This document shows positions 1 to 8,726 of a stretch of 64,000 nt of DNA, in pieces. Made by a program: the position numbers and the translations under genes. Positions within the stretch are counted from its first letter, which is position 1. Each line of letters opens with the position of its first letter. Origin of the DNA: CAVREM01 sp963728825 (lineage in GTDB: Bacteria; Acidobacteriota; Vicinamibacteria; Vicinamibacterales; CAVVIG01); contig CAVSLA010000001.1 of the NCBI GenBank assembly GCA_963728825.1, positions 558,001-622,000 of the forward strand. Direction: 5' to 3'. The notes under the pieces were generated by a model, which worked only from the letters and a program-made list of their open reading frames with translations, was not told the DNA's origin and did not search any database.

Positions 1-2521
1 CGATGTCCTCCGTGTCCCCGAGCACGACGCCGAGACTGTTCAACGCCGAAGCAGCGCCGGCGCGATCGCCGACCTCGAGGAAGATGGTCTGCGCCTGGGT
101 GAGCGACTCCTCGGCCGGCCCGAGCTCGGAGCGATTGAAGTAGCTTCGCCCTTCGAGCAACCGCGCCCGGGCGATGAGCAGACGCACGCCGCTGCGCTCG
201 GCGCCGTCAACCGCCAGCTGGATTGCCGCCGACTCGGCGCGAAAGTCGCCGAGCGCGCCCGACGCCTGGGCCAGCTCGAGATCGATGCGTGGGTCGCGGC
301 TGTGCGGCTCCGGCAAACGCCGCATCGCCTCGATGGTCTTGATCGCCTCTTTGGCCTGGCCACCGGCCGTCTGCGCCGCGGCCAGCCGCAGCCCGTAGTC
401 GACATTGTCCGAAAAGAATCCCCAGAGCCTTTGCAACACGTCGACGGCGTCCGACCACTTGCGCTGCACCTCGTAGAGGCGCCCCTCGACGTTCATCCGC
501 TCTTCGCGATTCAAGCCCCCCGACGCCTCGAATGCTTTCTGCGCGGCGGCGGCGGCGCGAGCGTCGTAGCCCAGCGCCGTCCAGCTCGACGCCAGGGCCA
601 TCTGGATCAACGGATTGTCCGGCTCCCGTCCGGCGGCGTCCTCCAGCAGGGCGCGCGCCGAGACCGCATCGAGCAGCCGGAGACGCGCCACGCCTTCGGC
701 ATAGAGCTTCGTGGCTTCGAGGGTCTGCGGATACCCGGCTCGAGCGCCCCGCGTCGCATCCGGGGAGCTTTCGCGAAGGCCAAGACGCGCGCGGAGGTCA
801 CGACCGACCTGGCTCACGAGCGCGAACAGCTGCCCTTCGTCGCCGGCAGCGGCCACCGCAATCGGATCGGCGCCGGCCTGATGGATGCGCAGATCGATCC
901 GGACCGGCCGGGGCGCCGCGCCGTCCGTGACGGCGAACGTGCCGACAATGGCGTGATCGGAGGCCAGCGCGGTGCGCAGGCGATCGGTGACGTCCCCGGG
1001 CGGCGTGGCGCTGCTGTTGTTCAATTCCCCCCGCACGCGTGCGACCCGTTCGCCAGGCACCACTCGCAGCTGACCGTCGCCGCCGAGCTCGGTCATCAGC
1101 ATCTCGGCGAGTGCCGTCGACATCCAGTCGTCGACAGGACGCGCCGAGAGGTTACGGAACTCGATCACGGCGACAGACGGCCGATTGGCCGCTTGGGAAG
1201 AAGTCGCTGCGGTGGACGCGCCGCCGGTTGCCGCCAGCTGCGTGATCACGGCGGTGGTCGTGACCGCCCCGACGACGAGCGCCGCCGCCAGCATGACGGC
1301 GCGATACCGGCGGAGGAATCGCTTCGCCCGATACCGCCGCGCATCCCACGACACCTTGGTAGGCTGTTCCGACAGATAGAGCCGCAGGTCTCCGGCGAGT
1401 GCGGCGACCGACCCGTAGCGCTCGGCCGGCTCCCTGCGCAGGGCCTTCAAGAGAATCTCATCGAGCGCCCCGCTCAACCGGCGCCGCAGCAGCGCCGGCG
1501 ATCCATCGCGCGTCGCGCTGATCGTGTCGGGGGTCACCGCCACGACCGAGCCGTCATGCAACTGCAGAGTGGTCGTTCGGGCGATTGCCGTGCTCGGACG
1601 CTCGGGATCCTGATCCGCGACAATGCGGGCCATCTCCTCAGGCGAGTGGACGGCCTGTCCAAAAGGACGATGTCCAGTGAGCAGCTCGTACAACAGCACG
1701 CCCAGTGCATAAACGTCGGTGGACGCCGTAATCGGTTCGCCGCGCAGCTGCTCCGGGCTGGCGTAGTCGGGCGTCATCGGCCGGCCCATCGACGTCAGCG
1801 TCGAAGGGCCGGCGCTTTCAGGATCGAGAATCTTGGCGATGCCGAAGTCGAGCAGCTTCGGATGACCGTCGGACGTCACCAGCAGGTTGGTCGGCTTGAT
1901 ATCACGGTGGACGATCAGCCGCTCGTGGGCATGCTGAACGGCGTCGAGAATCGGCAGGCACAACTCGACGCGGGCCGACGTGTCGAGCCGGTGATCGTCG
2001 GCATATCGATCGATCGGGATCCCGTCGATGTACTCCATGACGAAGTACGGCAGGCCGTCGGGACCCGTGCCGCCGTCGAACAGCGCACCGATGTTCGGGT
2101 GATCGAGCGACGCCAGAATCTGCCGCTCGTGACGGAACCGGCCGACGACGAGGTCGGAGTCCATGCCACGCCGGATCGTCTTGATGGCCACGCGGCGCTC
2201 GAACGCCTGGTCGGCGCGGCGGGCCAGGTAGACCGTGCCCATGCCGCCCCGGCCGATCGACTCTTCGATCAGATAGGAGCCGAACGTCTGCCCGATGTAC
2301 GGTTCGCTCTCGTCACCGAGCAACGACACGATGGGCGCCTCGAGGTAGGCCGAGGCGTCAGCGCATGCCTGGAGCATCGATTCGACGTCGGCGCGAAGCG
2401 CTGCGTCGTCGCCGCACCGCTCGGCGATGAGCGCCACTCGGGCGTCCGGCGTCTCGAGTGCGGCCCCGACGATGTCCTTGACCCGGAGCCAGCGATCGCG
2501 CGACATCCCTGCGGCTGGCAT
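1..2521 (-). CDS. Serine/threonine protein kinase with transmembrane segment and TPR-like sensor region (partial, C-terminus off the left edge)
   Basis: Reading the minus strand from the ATG at 2521 gives an uninterrupted frame to the window edge. The kinase domain (about residues 80-350) has a glycine loop GRGGMG, VAIK (Lys114), HRDIKPTN (Asp207) and DFG (Asp225), so it looks catalytically competent. A cluster of Ala/Val/Ile residues near 400-425 is a single membrane span. It is followed by an extracytoplasmic region with a 'SVAVIEFRNLS' start and Ala/Leu-rich helices typical of the TPR-type kinases of Acidobacteria. The start lies 2 bases after the stop of the ECF sigma factor gene, so the two are co-transcribed and the kinase probably controls that sigma factor pathway (inference). 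The end of the gene is not in the window. Confidence 0.95.
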   Translation of the reverse strand, partial: MPAAGMSRDRWLRVKDIVGAALETPDARVALIAERCGDDAALRADVESMLQACADASAYLEAPIVSLLGDESEPYIGQTFGSYLIEESIGRGGMGTVYLARRADQAFERRVAIKTIRRGMDSDLVVGRFRHERQILASLDHPNIGALFDGGTGPDGLPYFVMEYIDGIPIDRYADDHRLDTSARVELCLPILDAVQHAHERLIVHRDIKPTNLLVTSDGHPKLLDFGIAKILDPESAGPSTLTSMGRPMTPDYASPEQLRGEPITASTDVYALGVLLYELLTGHRPFGQAVHSPEEMARIVADQDPERPSTAIARTTTLQLHDGSVVAVTPDTISATRDGSPALLRRRLSGALDEILLKALRREPAERYGSVAALAGDLRLYLSEQPTKVSWDARRYRAKRFLRRYRAVMLAAALVVGAVTTTAVITQLAATGGASTAATSSQAANRPSVAVIEFRNLSARPVDDWMSTALAEMLMTELGGDGQLRVVPGERVARVRGELNNSSATPPGDVTDRLRTALASDHAIVGTFAVTDGAAPRPVRIDLRIHQAGADPIAVAAAGDEGQLFALVSQVGRDLRARLGLRESSPDATRGARAGYPQTLEATKLYAEGVARLRLLDAVSARALLEDAAGREPDNPLIQMALASSWTALGYDARAAAAAQKAFEASGGLNREERMNVEGRLYEVQRKWSDAVDVLQRLWGFFSDNVDYGLRLAAAQTAGGQAKEAIKTIEAMRRLPEPHSRDPRIDLELAQASGALGDFRAESAAIQLAVDGAERSGVRLLIARARLLEGRSYFNRSELGPAEESLTQAQTIFLEVGDRAGAASALNSLGVVLGDTEDI

Positions 2522-2523
2522 GT

Positions 2524-3087
2524 TCACTGGGGTGCCCCCCCGCCGGCGAGCCGGCGATACAGCCAGCCCTTTGCCGTGGCCCAGTCGCGCTCGACGGTCG
2601 CGTGCGAGACATGAAGCGTTTCAGCGGCTTCCTGAAGCGTCAAGCCGACGAAGAACTTCAGCTCGACGACATGCGCCAGCCGCTCGTCGAGGGCCGCGAG
2701 CTCGTCGAGTGCCCGGTCGAGATCGAGGACGTCGACCGGCGGTGCGGCGGCTGGCGCCGACGCGTCGTTCAGGCTGACCAGTGTCTCGCCGCCGCCCCGC
2801 TTGTCGGCTCGCTTGCGTCGCGCGTGGTCGACGAGGATCTGGCGCATCAGGCGGGCGGCGACCGCGAAAAAGTGGGCGCGATCGGACAGCGTCAAGCGAT
2901 TGAGATCGACCAGCCGGACGTAAACCTCGTGTACCAGGGCGGTCGCCTGGATCGTCGGATTGGCCGGTTCCTGTCGCAGACGGGCCTGCGCGACCCGCCG
3001 CAACTCGTCGTAGACCAGCGGCAACAACTGGTCGAGGGCGGCACGCTCCCCCCGGCGCCAATCGAGCAGGAGCTTCGTGACGGTCAT
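2524..3087 (-). CDS. ECF-type RNA polymerase sigma factor (TIGR02999-like)
   Basis: The protein of about 187 residues has a sigma-70 region 2 ('ALVHEVYVRLVD', 'RAHFFAVAARLMRQILVDHARR') and a region 4 helix-turn-helix near the end ('LTLQEAAETLHVSHATVERDW'). Both are characteristic of the ECF group that is paired with Ser/Thr kinases in Acidobacteria and Planctomycetes. The start at 3087 (MTVTK) was preferred over an in-frame codon at 3138 because an AAAGGGGAGG ribosome site precedes it and family members begin this way. No anti-sigma factor gene is adjacent. The downstream kinase, 2 bases away, probably takes that regulatory role. A second sigma/kinase pair with the same architecture starts at 32937. 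Confidence 0.93.
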   Translation of the reverse strand: MTVTKLLLDWRRGERAALDQLLPLVYDELRRVAQARLRQEPANPTIQATALVHEVYVRLVDLNRLTLSDRAHFFAVAARLMRQILVDHARRKRADKRGGGETLVSLNDASAPAAAPPVDVLDLDRALDELAALDERLAHVVELKFFVGLTLQEAAETLHVSHATVERDWATAKGWLYRRLAGGGAPQ

Positions 3088-3227
3088 GAGGGACTTTTCC
3101 TCCCCTTTACGCCTCTGGGCAAAGGGCCCGGAGCGCAAGTATGAACCGTCTCTTATACGCGCGATTCGCGGAAATTTTGGCGCGGTGTCGTTTTCCGGCT
3201 CCCGGAACCGGCCCGTGGCTCGACGCC

Positions 3228-3731
3228 TTACCTGGATACGTCGATGTAGACGGTATTCAGGCGGTAATAGAGCGCGTCGTTGAACTGGCAGGTCTCGACG
3301 AGCGGCAGGAGCGGCACGGATGCCGTGCTGATCACCTGGGTGCGCGTGCTCGCGGAGTCGAGCCAGTCAATCAGGCTTCGCTGCTCTTCACGCGTCAGGG
3401 CGTCGACGTCGCGAACGACCACCGCGCCGCCCCGCGACGAAGCGGAGGGCAGCAGCAATCGGCCGTCCTGACGTCTGACCGTGGCGCCGGCGTTGGGCTC
3501 GGGCAGCAGCAGGCTCACCAGGCTGAGGACCACGGGCTCCCTGCCGACCAGGAGCAGGTTGGCCTTGGTCGTCCGAGCGAGATTGAGCTCGCGGTGAACC
3601 GAAGGCGGCAGGCTGGATTCGTCCCGGCGCGCGGGACTTGAGGAGTACGGCGCGGTCGCTTGGTTGACTCTTGACGAGAGTCGGGGTGATTCCTCCAATG
3701 ACACGCCTCCCATGGATTTAGACAGACGCAA
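3228..3731 (-). CDS. Small degenerate sigma-54-activator-like AAA+ protein
   Basis: The protein is at most 167 residues. Its second half follows the order of a sigma-54 interaction (NtrC-type) ATPase. A Walker-B-like strand 'GGAVVVRDVDALTREEQ' is followed by 'STRTQVISTASVPLLPLV' and then 'FNDALYYRLNTVYIDV', matching the family's LYYRLN signature. The Walker A region reads 'LLLVGREPVVLSL' and lacks the GxxGxGK lysine. The GAFTGA loop that contacts sigma-54, the receiver domain and the Fis-type DNA-binding helix are also absent. ATP hydrolysis is therefore unlikely (inference). The start is uncertain: an ATG at 3713 and a TTG at about 3698 behind a GGAGG are alternatives. It lies between a response regulator gene and the ECF sigma gene, all on the minus strand. 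It may be a decoy or partner protein rather than a true activator. Confidence 0.7.
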   Translation of the reverse strand: MRLSKSMGGVSLEESPRLSSRVNQATAPYSSSPARRDESSLPPSVHRELNLARTTKANLLLVGREPVVLSLVSLLLPEPNAGATVRRQDGRLLLPSASSRGGAVVVRDVDALTREEQRSLIDWLDSASTRTQVISTASVPLLPLVETCQFNDALYYRLNTVYIDVSR

Positions 3732-3811
3732 TCTACGTTGGTCGGAAATGTACGGCTATCGGGAAGATGCCGCAGCAGGGCTAGGGAAGATCCCTAATCC
3801 GACGGGTCCGG

Positions 3812-4468
3812 TCAGGCGTTGTCCAGCCAGCCTTGCAGAACGGCGTACTTGACGATGTCGATGCGGCCGCTCAAATCGAGCTTTCGCATCGCATTCGCTT
3901 TATGGGCCTCGATGGTCTTGGTGCTCAGCGCCAGCCGCGCCGCGATTTCCTTGTTGCCGTAGCCCGACGCGATCAGGCGCAGGACCTCCGCTTCCCGATC
4001 CGTGAGGGTGGACGTCGGCTTTCTGGCGCCCTGCCGGCTGAATCCGGCGGTCACCCGCGGCGTCAACGTCGAGTCGAGGTACTGGCCGCCGGCGGCGACG
4101 CCCCGGATCGCTTGAAGCAGTTCCGTGGGCGCGCTGCGCTTGAGGACGTAGCCGGACACACCGGCACGCAGCAGCTCCTGAAGGTAGGCATCGTCGGCGT
4201 GGCGAGTCAGCGTGACGATCACGACGTCGGACCTGGCCTTCTTGAGCGCGCGGGTCGCGGCCAGCCCGTTCATGCCGGGCATCGAGATATCCATGACGAC
4301 CACGTCGGGCTTCAACTGCAGCGCCTGCCGCACGGCCGCCTCGCCGTCGCTGGCCTCGGCAATCACTTTCATGTCGGGTTGGCCGTCGATCAGCAACTTG
4401 AGGCCGTGCCGGACCGTCACGTGATCGTCCGCGAGGAGGATGCGCAGCTGTTTGGGCGTGTCAGGCAT
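3812..4468 (-). CDS. NarL/FixJ-family response regulator
   Basis: The 218-residue protein has an N-terminal receiver domain with the acidic pair Asp14-Asp15, phospho-acceptor Asp60 ('VVVMD') and Lys110. A C-terminal LuxR-type helix-turn-helix covers about residues 155-218 ('LTDREAEVLRLIASGYGNKEIA', 'STKTIEAHK'). It is a DNA-binding transcription regulator activated by phosphorylation. Its start overlaps the 3' end of the upstream PAS histidine kinase gene by 8 bases, so that kinase is almost certainly its cognate partner. The kinase is of the HisKA_3 type usually paired with NarL regulators, which supports this. Confidence 0.96.
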   Translation of the reverse strand: MPDTPKQLRILLADDHVTVRHGLKLLIDGQPDMKVIAEASDGEAAVRQALQLKPDVVVMDISMPGMNGLAATRALKKARSDVVIVTLTRHADDAYLQELLRAGVSGYVLKRSAPTELLQAIRGVAAGGQYLDSTLTPRVTAGFSRQGARKPTSTLTDREAEVLRLIASGYGNKEIAARLALSTKTIEAHKANAMRKLDLSGRIDIVKYAVLQGWLDNA

Positions 4469-6287
4469 GGTCGACTACTTCGCGTACGCCGGTCGGAAGC
4501 GCCATCCGCACCAGAATCGTCGTCCCCTTGCCGGGCGTCGATTCGATCTGCAGCGAGGCGCCCACCAGGGCGGCGCGCTCCTGCATGCCGACGAGTCCGA
4601 ACCCGCCGCCGGTGGCGCCGCTGTCAGCCTGCTCGAATCCCACGCCATCGTCTTCGAGGATCAGCAGGACGCAGTCCGATCGCCGTTCGAGGAGCACTTC
4701 GACGCGTCGCGCCCGCGAGTGCTTGGCGACGTTGTTGAGCGCTTCCTGGGCGATGCGATAGAGCGCGGTTTCGACCTCGGACGCCAGGCGATCGTCCATC
4801 AGGCCAGAGGTGTGGAGCTCGGCGGCAATCTTGGCCCGCTGGGACCAGTCGCTGATGTAGTTGCTCAGCGCCGCCCGCAGGCCGAGGTCGTCGAGAGCCG
4901 TCGGCCGGAGCTCCCACACGAGCTGATCGACATCGCGATCCAGGCGCTGGGCGATGGCTTCGAGCGCCTGGGCGTGGCCGGCCATCCCGGCGCTGCCGCC
5001 GGCCGCTTCCTTGAGCAGCGCAATCCGGAGGCTCAGCGCCGTCAACTGTTCCCCGAACTGATCGTGCATGTCCCGGGCGATTCGCCGGCGCTCGTCCTCC
5101 TGCACGAACACGAGGTGTGCCAGCAGTTCCGTGCGGGCGCGCTCCGTCTCCCGCTTCTGGCGCTCGGTCAGATCGAAGTGCGTGCCGACGATGCGGATGA
5201 CGGGACCACCTGGATCGCGACGAACCGGAAATCCGCGCGACAACACGTGGACGTAGTGTCCGTCCTTGTGACGCAGGCGGAACTCCGCCTCGTAGGTCGG
5301 CTGACCACGCGTGACGCTCGCGTGCGCCCGATCGGCCGCGGCCCTGTCGTCGGGGTGCACCAGCCGTTCCCAGGCGCTGATGTGCGGCTCGATCTCATCG
5401 TCCGAATACCCGAGCATCTGCTTCCACCGCAGCGAGTAGACCACGGCATCGGTCTCGAGATTCCAGTCCCAGATGCCCTCCTGCGCGCCGGCAAAGGCCA
5501 GCCTGAGACGTTCCTCGCTTTCGCGCAGCGCCTGCTCCGTGCGTTTTCGCTCGGTGATATCGAGGTGCGTGCCGACGATCCGCACGACCTGCCCATCGTC
5601 TTCCCGGCGAATCGGGAGACCGCGCGTCAGGACGGTGATGTAATGACCCTCCTTGTGGCGGAGCCGGAATTCGCCTTGGTAGGTCAGCTGGCCGCGTTTG
5701 ACCGCGAGGTCGAGCGCTTCGGCGCGCGACTTGTCATCGCGATGCAGCAGCTGCTCCCAGGCGGCGACGGTGGGCGGGATTTCTTCGTCAGCGTAGCCAA
5801 GCATCTGTTTCCAGCGAGGCGAGTAATCGACCGCGCCGGTCTCGAGATTCCAATCCCAGACGCCCTCCTGGGCGCCTGCGAACGCCAGCATCAAACGCTC
5901 TTCACTTTCACGCAGCAGCGCCTCGCGCCGCTTGCGCTCCGTGATGTCGCGCACGATCACCTGAATCGCCGGACCATCCGGCTCGGCAATCAACGTCGAA
6001 TTGACTTCGGCGTCCGTCAAGGCGCCGTCGAGACGGACGATCTGTTCTTCGATCGGCGGCAGACGTTCTCCGAGCAGCAGTTGCTCGATGCGGTTGCGGA
6101 TGACCGAGTGGCTATCCCGGTGGAACACATCGAATGGCGACTTGCCGATAATCTGCGCGGGATCGGCAGCCCCGAACAGGCGAACGGCGGCAGGGTTCAC
6201 GAATTCGATGCGAAAATCCCTGACGATCAGAATACCGTCGGGGGACGACTCCACGAGACGGCGGTAGCGGTCCGCGTGCTCGCCCAT
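4461..6287 (-). CDS. Triple-PAS sensor histidine kinase (NarL-partner, HisKA_3 type)
   Basis: The protein has about 608 residues. Three PAS/PAC modules lie at about 5-120, 128-248 and 256-378. The second and third are near copies of each other (both contain 'LAFAGAQEG-WDWNLET' and 'RWKQMLGY'), so they arose by internal duplication. The HisKA_3 dimerisation helix has the phospho-acceptor His408 ('RRRIARDMHDQFGEQL'). A HATPase_c domain ends in 'GGGFGLVGMQERA' and 'GKGTTILVRM'. No membrane span or signal peptide is visible, so it senses a cytoplasmic signal, perhaps redox or a small ligand bound by PAS. The ATG at 6287 was chosen because upstream residues to 6389 are unlike the family. The stop overlaps the NarL-type regulator start by 8 bases. 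Confidence 0.95.
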   Translation of the reverse strand: MGEHADRYRRLVESSPDGILIVRDFRIEFVNPAAVRLFGAADPAQIIGKSPFDVFHRDSHSVIRNRIEQLLLGERLPPIEEQIVRLDGALTDAEVNSTLIAEPDGPAIQVIVRDITERKRREALLRESEERLMLAFAGAQEGVWDWNLETGAVDYSPRWKQMLGYADEEIPPTVAAWEQLLHRDDKSRAEALDLAVKRGQLTYQGEFRLRHKEGHYITVLTRGLPIRREDDGQVVRIVGTHLDITERKRTEQALRESEERLRLAFAGAQEGIWDWNLETDAVVYSLRWKQMLGYSDDEIEPHISAWERLVHPDDRAAADRAHASVTRGQPTYEAEFRLRHKDGHYVHVLSRGFPVRRDPGGPVIRIVGTHFDLTERQKRETERARTELLAHLVFVQEDERRRIARDMHDQFGEQLTALSLRIALLKEAAGGSAGMAGHAQALEAIAQRLDRDVDQLVWELRPTALDDLGLRAALSNYISDWSQRAKIAAELHTSGLMDDRLASEVETALYRIAQEALNNVAKHSRARRVEVLLERRSDCVLLILEDDGVGFEQADSGATGGGFGLVGMQERAALVGASLQIESTPGKGTTILVRMALPTGVREVVDHA

Positions 6288-6336
6288 CGTGATGCAGTCT
6301 AGCCTCGCGCGACGGCGATGCCAAGCCGGGCCGGAC

Positions 6337-7515
6337 CTAATGCCTCTCGGCAACGGGCGCGGGCGAACGGCCGAACCAGCGCTGAACACGGCTCGATCCG
6401 AAAGCCGCTTTTTCCGCCACCAGCGCTTCGGACGGCTCCTGGAACGTCCCCGTGGGTTTCGGTCCGCTCAGGAAGTCCACGTCGACGCGGCCGACGAGCT
6501 CGTGGCCGAACTCGACATAGCACGAACCTCGACCCTTATAGGCATCCGGCGACCCTCCGCCGCGGATCTGCGCGATGATGGCCTCCGCGACGACCCGGGC
6601 GGATCCTTCGGCGAAGACGCCCGCCTTCGGAGTGCCGACGCCGTTGACGTCGCCCACGGCATAGACACCTGGGAAGTCGGTTTCGAGCGTCTTCTTGTTC
6701 ACAGGCACCCAGTCGTGGGGGTGTGACGCAAGCCCGGACTCGACCACCACCTGGGGTACCCGGTGCACCGGGATCCCAAGAAACAGCGCGTACGGCATCT
6801 CGGTCCCGTCGCTCAGCAGGGCGACCTTCCGTGCCGGCTCGAGCGCGCGCACCAGCGCGTCCTTGACGAACCTGATGCCGCGCTCTTCGAACGCCGCAAG
6901 AATGGCCCGCGAGGTGTCGGGTGACGGAGGAATCGGTGTGCCAAACGGCATGACGACCGAAATTTCAGTGGCGTCGCGGCGGCCTCGTGCGCCGAGAAAG
7001 TCGTGGAGCAGCAGCGCGGTCTCGCTGGGCGCGGGTGGGCACTTGAACGACTTGCCGCACACGCCGACGATCACCGGTCCGCGCTCGAAGCGCGGCAGCA
7101 GCTCGCGCAGGGCGAACGCTCCCGCCACCGAGTAAAACTCGTTCCCACCTTCCACCAACCCCGGCGTCGCCGCGGGATCGTAATCGGCCCCCAACGCGAC
7201 GACGAGCACGTCGGCGTCGAACGTGCCGGCGGCGGTCACCGTCCGTTTGGCCGTCGGATCGATCGATTGGACCCTCGTCTGGAAGAAACGCACGCCTGGT
7301 TTGACGATCTCGCGATAGAAATGGCGGGCGTCGGCCGGCTGCTGGCGGCCGAACATGACGTCCAGCTTCGAGAAGCCGAAGACGAACGCCTCGTTCTTGT
7401 CGACGAGCACGATATCGATCGTTTCGCCGAATTCCTCGGAGAGAATCGTCGTCAGCTCGAGACCGCCGAAGCCGGCGCCGAGCACCACCACACGTGTCTT
7501 CATCGTCTTGTCCAT
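6337..7515 (-). CDS. FAD-dependent pyridine nucleotide-disulfide oxidoreductase family protein (SQR / NDH-2-like)
   Basis: The 392-residue protein opens with an FAD-binding Rossmann motif ('VVVLGAGFGGLE') followed by an acidic residue ending the second strand ('IVLVDKN'). It has the 'GVCGKSFKCPPAPSE' segment seen in sulfide:quinone oxidoreductase-like proteins, and a late FAD-binding motif 'GVYAVGDVNG'. Such enzymes pass electrons from sulfide or NAD(P)H to quinone or another acceptor. The substrate cannot be decided here because the full set of SQR redox cysteines is not evident. The start is either 7515 or the next ATG at 7503. It is divergent from the kinase-BRCT gene, with 44 bases between them. 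Confidence 0.85.
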   Translation of the reverse strand: MDKTMKTRVVVLGAGFGGLELTTILSEEFGETIDIVLVDKNEAFVFGFSKLDVMFGRQQPADARHFYREIVKPGVRFFQTRVQSIDPTAKRTVTAAGTFDADVLVVALGADYDPAATPGLVEGGNEFYSVAGAFALRELLPRFERGPVIVGVCGKSFKCPPAPSETALLLHDFLGARGRRDATEISVVMPFGTPIPPSPDTSRAILAAFEERGIRFVKDALVRALEPARKVALLSDGTEMPYALFLGIPVHRVPQVVVESGLASHPHDWVPVNKKTLETDFPGVYAVGDVNGVGTPKAGVFAEGSARVVAEAIIAQIRGGGSPDAYKGRGSCYVEFGHELVGRVDVDFLSGPKPTGTFQEPSEALVAEKAAFGSSRVQRWFGRSPAPVAERH

Positions 7516-7537
7516 TTCGACGGTATGCTAAGGCAAT

Positions 7538-7551
7538 CGTGCCATAGCACG
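7538..7551. promoter_or_regulatory. Small inverted repeat in the divergent gap between the flavoprotein and kinase-BRCT genes
   Basis: CGTGC (7538-7542) and GCACG (7547-7551) form perfect 5-base arms around CATA, close to the middle of the 44-base divergent intergenic region. It could be a small operator or chance. Nothing else identifies a regulator. Confidence 0.25.
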
Positions 7552-7559
7552 GCCGTACC

Positions 7560-8726
7560 ATGCCCACACGTTTCTCCGCGGCGACGACGCGCGTCGCGAC
7601 GGCGAACCACGGACGGATCGAGACCGGGGAGCAGCTGCTCGCGGTCGGCCAGGTGATTGTCAGCCCGGAAACCCGGCTTCAGTATCAGATCGAGCGCTTC
7701 CTCGGACAGGGTGGGTTCGGGCAAGTGTATCTGTCGAGACGTCTTGGCCGTTCGGCCACAGTTCCGGACGTCGTCTGCATCAAGGCCAGCCGCCGGATCG
7801 ACGGTTGGGTGCGCGAGGCGTATTTCGGACGCCTGCTCGACGCGCATCCGCGGGCGATCAGTCTGTTCGACGCGTTTCCGATTCTGGATGGCTCGGGACG
7901 ATCGGTCGTCTACTGCCTGGCGCTCGAGTACGCATCCCAGGGAGATCTGAGCGCCTTCCTGTTTCGCGACGGTCGTGCCTGGACGGAATCGGCCGTCCGC
8001 CGGGAGATTGCCGGGATCCTCGAGGTACTCGGCAAACTGCATCGCGGTCAGCTGCTGCACCGTGACCTGACGCCGGTGAACGTCTTCGTCTGCGACGGCC
8101 GCCGCCTCAAGCTTGGCGATTTCGGCATTGTCCGGCAGCAAAGCGACGGCCGCGGCATCACCGCTCGCACGATGAACGCGCTCACCGCTCCGAGCGAGTT
8201 CCTCGCCGCCGCCGCGCCGAAATGGCGCGCCCGTGACGATGTCTATCAGGTGGGACAGTTGCTGGCGATGCTCGTGAAGGGTGATGCGAGCGCCCGAATC
8301 CGCACCCCTGAGGTCCGCGCCCTGCCCTGCAGCGATCACTTGAAGGAAATCATCTACCGGTGCATCGGGGAGCGGCGAAAGCGCTACGAGAATGCCAACG
8401 AGCTGATCAGCGCCCTGCGCACACCGCCCGCCGCGTTGAAGGCCGGCGTCCTCCGCACCCTCAAAGGCGTTCACCTCGCCTTCACCGGCATTCTGACCCG
8501 GCGGCGCCGTGAGGCAGCGCAGGCGGCACGCCGGGCCGGAGCGATCGTCCACGGCGGGCCCTCGTCGCGCACGACGGTGGTCGTCCGCGGCCGGCCGAAT
8601 CCGCTGCAGGCCGCCGGCCGGCAAGGCGGCCTGAAACTGATGGAGATCAAGCGGCTCCGCGAGAAGGGCCACCGCATCACCCTGCTGAACGAACAGCAGT
8701 TCTGGACGCTGGCCGGGAAAAGATGA
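7560..8726 (+). CDS. Serine/threonine protein kinase with C-terminal BRCT domain
   Basis: The protein has 388 residues. Residues about 42-288 form a protein kinase: glycine loop 'LGQGGFGQVYL', Lys75 ('VVCIKAS'), catalytic loop 'HRDLTPVN' (Asp169, Asn174; the usual Lys is Thr) and DFG at 187-189. Residues about 301-386 match a BRCT domain: 'LKGVHLAFTGIL', then 'AARRAGAIVHGGPSSRTTVVV', then 'GGLKLMEIKRLREKG', and a final 'NEQQFWTLAG' with the conserved Trp382. In bacteria BRCT is best known from DNA ligase LigA, where it takes part in DNA-end or protein contacts. There is no membrane span, so the kinase is cytosolic. Its stop overlaps the start of the downstream isomerase gene by ATGA. The role is unknown; a link to DNA status or phosphopeptide binding is inference. 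Confidence 0.9.
   Translation: MPTRFSAATTRVATANHGRIETGEQLLAVGQVIVSPETRLQYQIERFLGQGGFGQVYLSRRLGRSATVPDVVCIKASRRIDGWVREAYFGRLLDAHPRAISLFDAFPILDGSGRSVVYCLALEYASQGDLSAFLFRDGRAWTESAVRREIAGILEVLGKLHRGQLLHRDLTPVNVFVCDGRRLKLGDFGIVRQQSDGRGITARTMNALTAPSEFLAAAAPKWRARDDVYQVGQLLAMLVKGDASARIRTPEVRALPCSDHLKEIIYRCIGERRKRYENANELISALRTPPAALKAGVLRTLKGVHLAFTGILTRRRREAAQAARRAGAIVHGGPSSRTTVVVRGRPNPLQAAGRQGGLKLMEIKRLREKGHRITLLNEQQFWTLAGKR

Noticed and set aside
302..2614. 770-residue open frame on the plus strand
   Set aside because: It is the antisense frame of the Ser/Thr kinase gene; its translation is Arg/Asp-rich without any domain, whereas the minus strand encodes a clear kinase.
4440..6302. 620-residue plus-strand frame
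   Set aside because: Antisense shadow of the PAS histidine kinase, with no recognisable motifs.
7500..8672. 390-residue minus-strand frame
   Set aside because: Antisense to the kinase-BRCT gene, whose kinase motifs decide the true strand.
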